A stretch of DNA of 29,444 bases from NCBI GenBank assembly GCA_049999765.1, contig JBNGIQ010008652.1, forward strand, positions 1 to 29,444, read 5' to 3'. Below, piece by piece: positions 28,912 to 29,444 of this stretch (position 1 is the stretch's first letter; every line of letters begins with the position of its first letter). A program made the position numbers and the translations under genes. The notes beneath the pieces were generated by a model that had not been told where the DNA came from, made no database searches, and worked only from the letters and a program-made list of their open reading frames with translations. Source of the DNA: Phaeoceros laevis (Eukaryota; Anthocerotophyta; Anthocerotopsida; Notothyladales).

Positions 28912-29221
28912 GGGGGACTCAATTATGACCCGTCGTGACTTGGCCGCGGCCAAGTCAAAGTAGGCCGTGATCGTAGCCACGGGTTGTCCGTCAATGTTTT
29001 GCGTGTCAAAACTGAAGGGCCCCGTCGTGGCCCTCCCACGACCAACTTGGCATTGGCGGAATTTGTTTTTTAATTTGTGGTTTAGGGTTTTGTGATTTTA
29101 TATTTTAAAAACGCCACGAGCGACGGCGCACTTGGACTTGGCCGTGACCGCGGCCACGGCTGGTCCGTCAGAGGGCTCTGACTGACCAACCTTCCGTCGA
29201 CGGATCATAATTGAGTCCCCC
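28912..29221 (+). mobile_element. Non-autonomous TIR DNA transposon, copy B, complete (310 bp)
   Basis: The left end is five G, ACTCAATTATGA, then CCCGTCG; the right end is CGACGG, then ATCATAATTGAGT and five C. TA flanks both sides. A perfect 20-bp palindrome, GACTTGGCCGCGGCCAAGTC, lies at 28937-28956. The interior matches copy A (1826-2254): for example CACGGGTTGTCCGTCAAT, CCCTCCCACGACCAACTT and ATTTTATATTTTAAAAACGCC. No coding capacity. Confidence 0.92.
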
Positions 29222-29444
29222 TAATGAAGTTAAGCCGACGGCCTACCGACGGTTTGACCAACCATGTACGATGGTAAAAAAGTTGTCGCTTCGAGCAGTT
29301 GATCATGGAGCTACTGCTCCCGAAACGACGGGCAAATTAACAATATTTTGGATGGCCGTCGATCATGTGACACCCCTTACTAACCACGTATGGGGAATGA
29401 CCCTTAATCTACTACTCACGTCACGCCACCACCATCCCCTACCA
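29222..29444. other. Right edge, nothing recognised
   Basis: A doubled CCGACGGCCTACCGACGG motif lies at about 29234-29251. No gene or element end is seen. Confidence 0.4.

Overview
This is a repeat-dominated eukaryotic nuclear window of 29.4 kb. One gene with GT-AG introns sits in a mosaic of decayed transposable elements, and there are three runs of N (2105-2204, 15957-16356, 17041-17140). The plant-type chromodomain Ty3/gypsy element with an initiator-Met-tRNA primer site, and a CCCH/RRM/OST-HTH gene, suggest a green-lineage genome. A large-genome streptophyte alga (Chara-like) is my best guess, but this is an impression and not proven.

Layout. 1-5674: a degenerate Ty3/gypsy chromodomain retrotransposon on the minus strand. 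Its order is LTR, PBS, gag, protease, RT, RNase H, integrase, chromodomain and the start of the second LTR. Two later insertions lie inside its pol: a TIR element (1826-2254, containing a gap) and a 51-bp microsatellite-tailed insertion (about 2482-2532). 5675-8545: fragments of another gag/protease retroelement, with one gag segment present in both orientations. 9013-11224 (+): the one gene I am confident of, a five-exon RNA-binding protein with a CCCH zinc finger, an RRM, an OST-HTH/LOTUS domain and a C-terminal RING finger. 11759-12392: head-to-tail dimer of a piggyBac-like (TTAA) non-autonomous element. 13234-13420: a 187-bp TIR element with a 9-10 bp target duplication, followed by a minisatellite with an exact 56-bp period (13530-13862). 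14000-19100: mostly unassigned sequence with small repeats, two gaps and a duplicated coding-like module (17916/18194). 19108-22701 (-): a dead LINE with endonuclease, RT and C-terminal CCHC. 23300-25500: non-coding sequence full of short tandem duplications. 26213-26743: a 531-bp foldback element. 27260-27545: a GATCGCAGCT-type decamer array. 28912-29221: a second, complete copy of the TIR family nested in the gypsy element.

The elements can be partly ordered in time: gypsy landed in or beside the gag-like fragment at 5675, and the TIR element and the microsatellite-tailed insertion then landed in gypsy pol. The most biologically interesting items are the RNA-binding RING protein and the microsatellite-tailed 19-bp core found at two unrelated sites.
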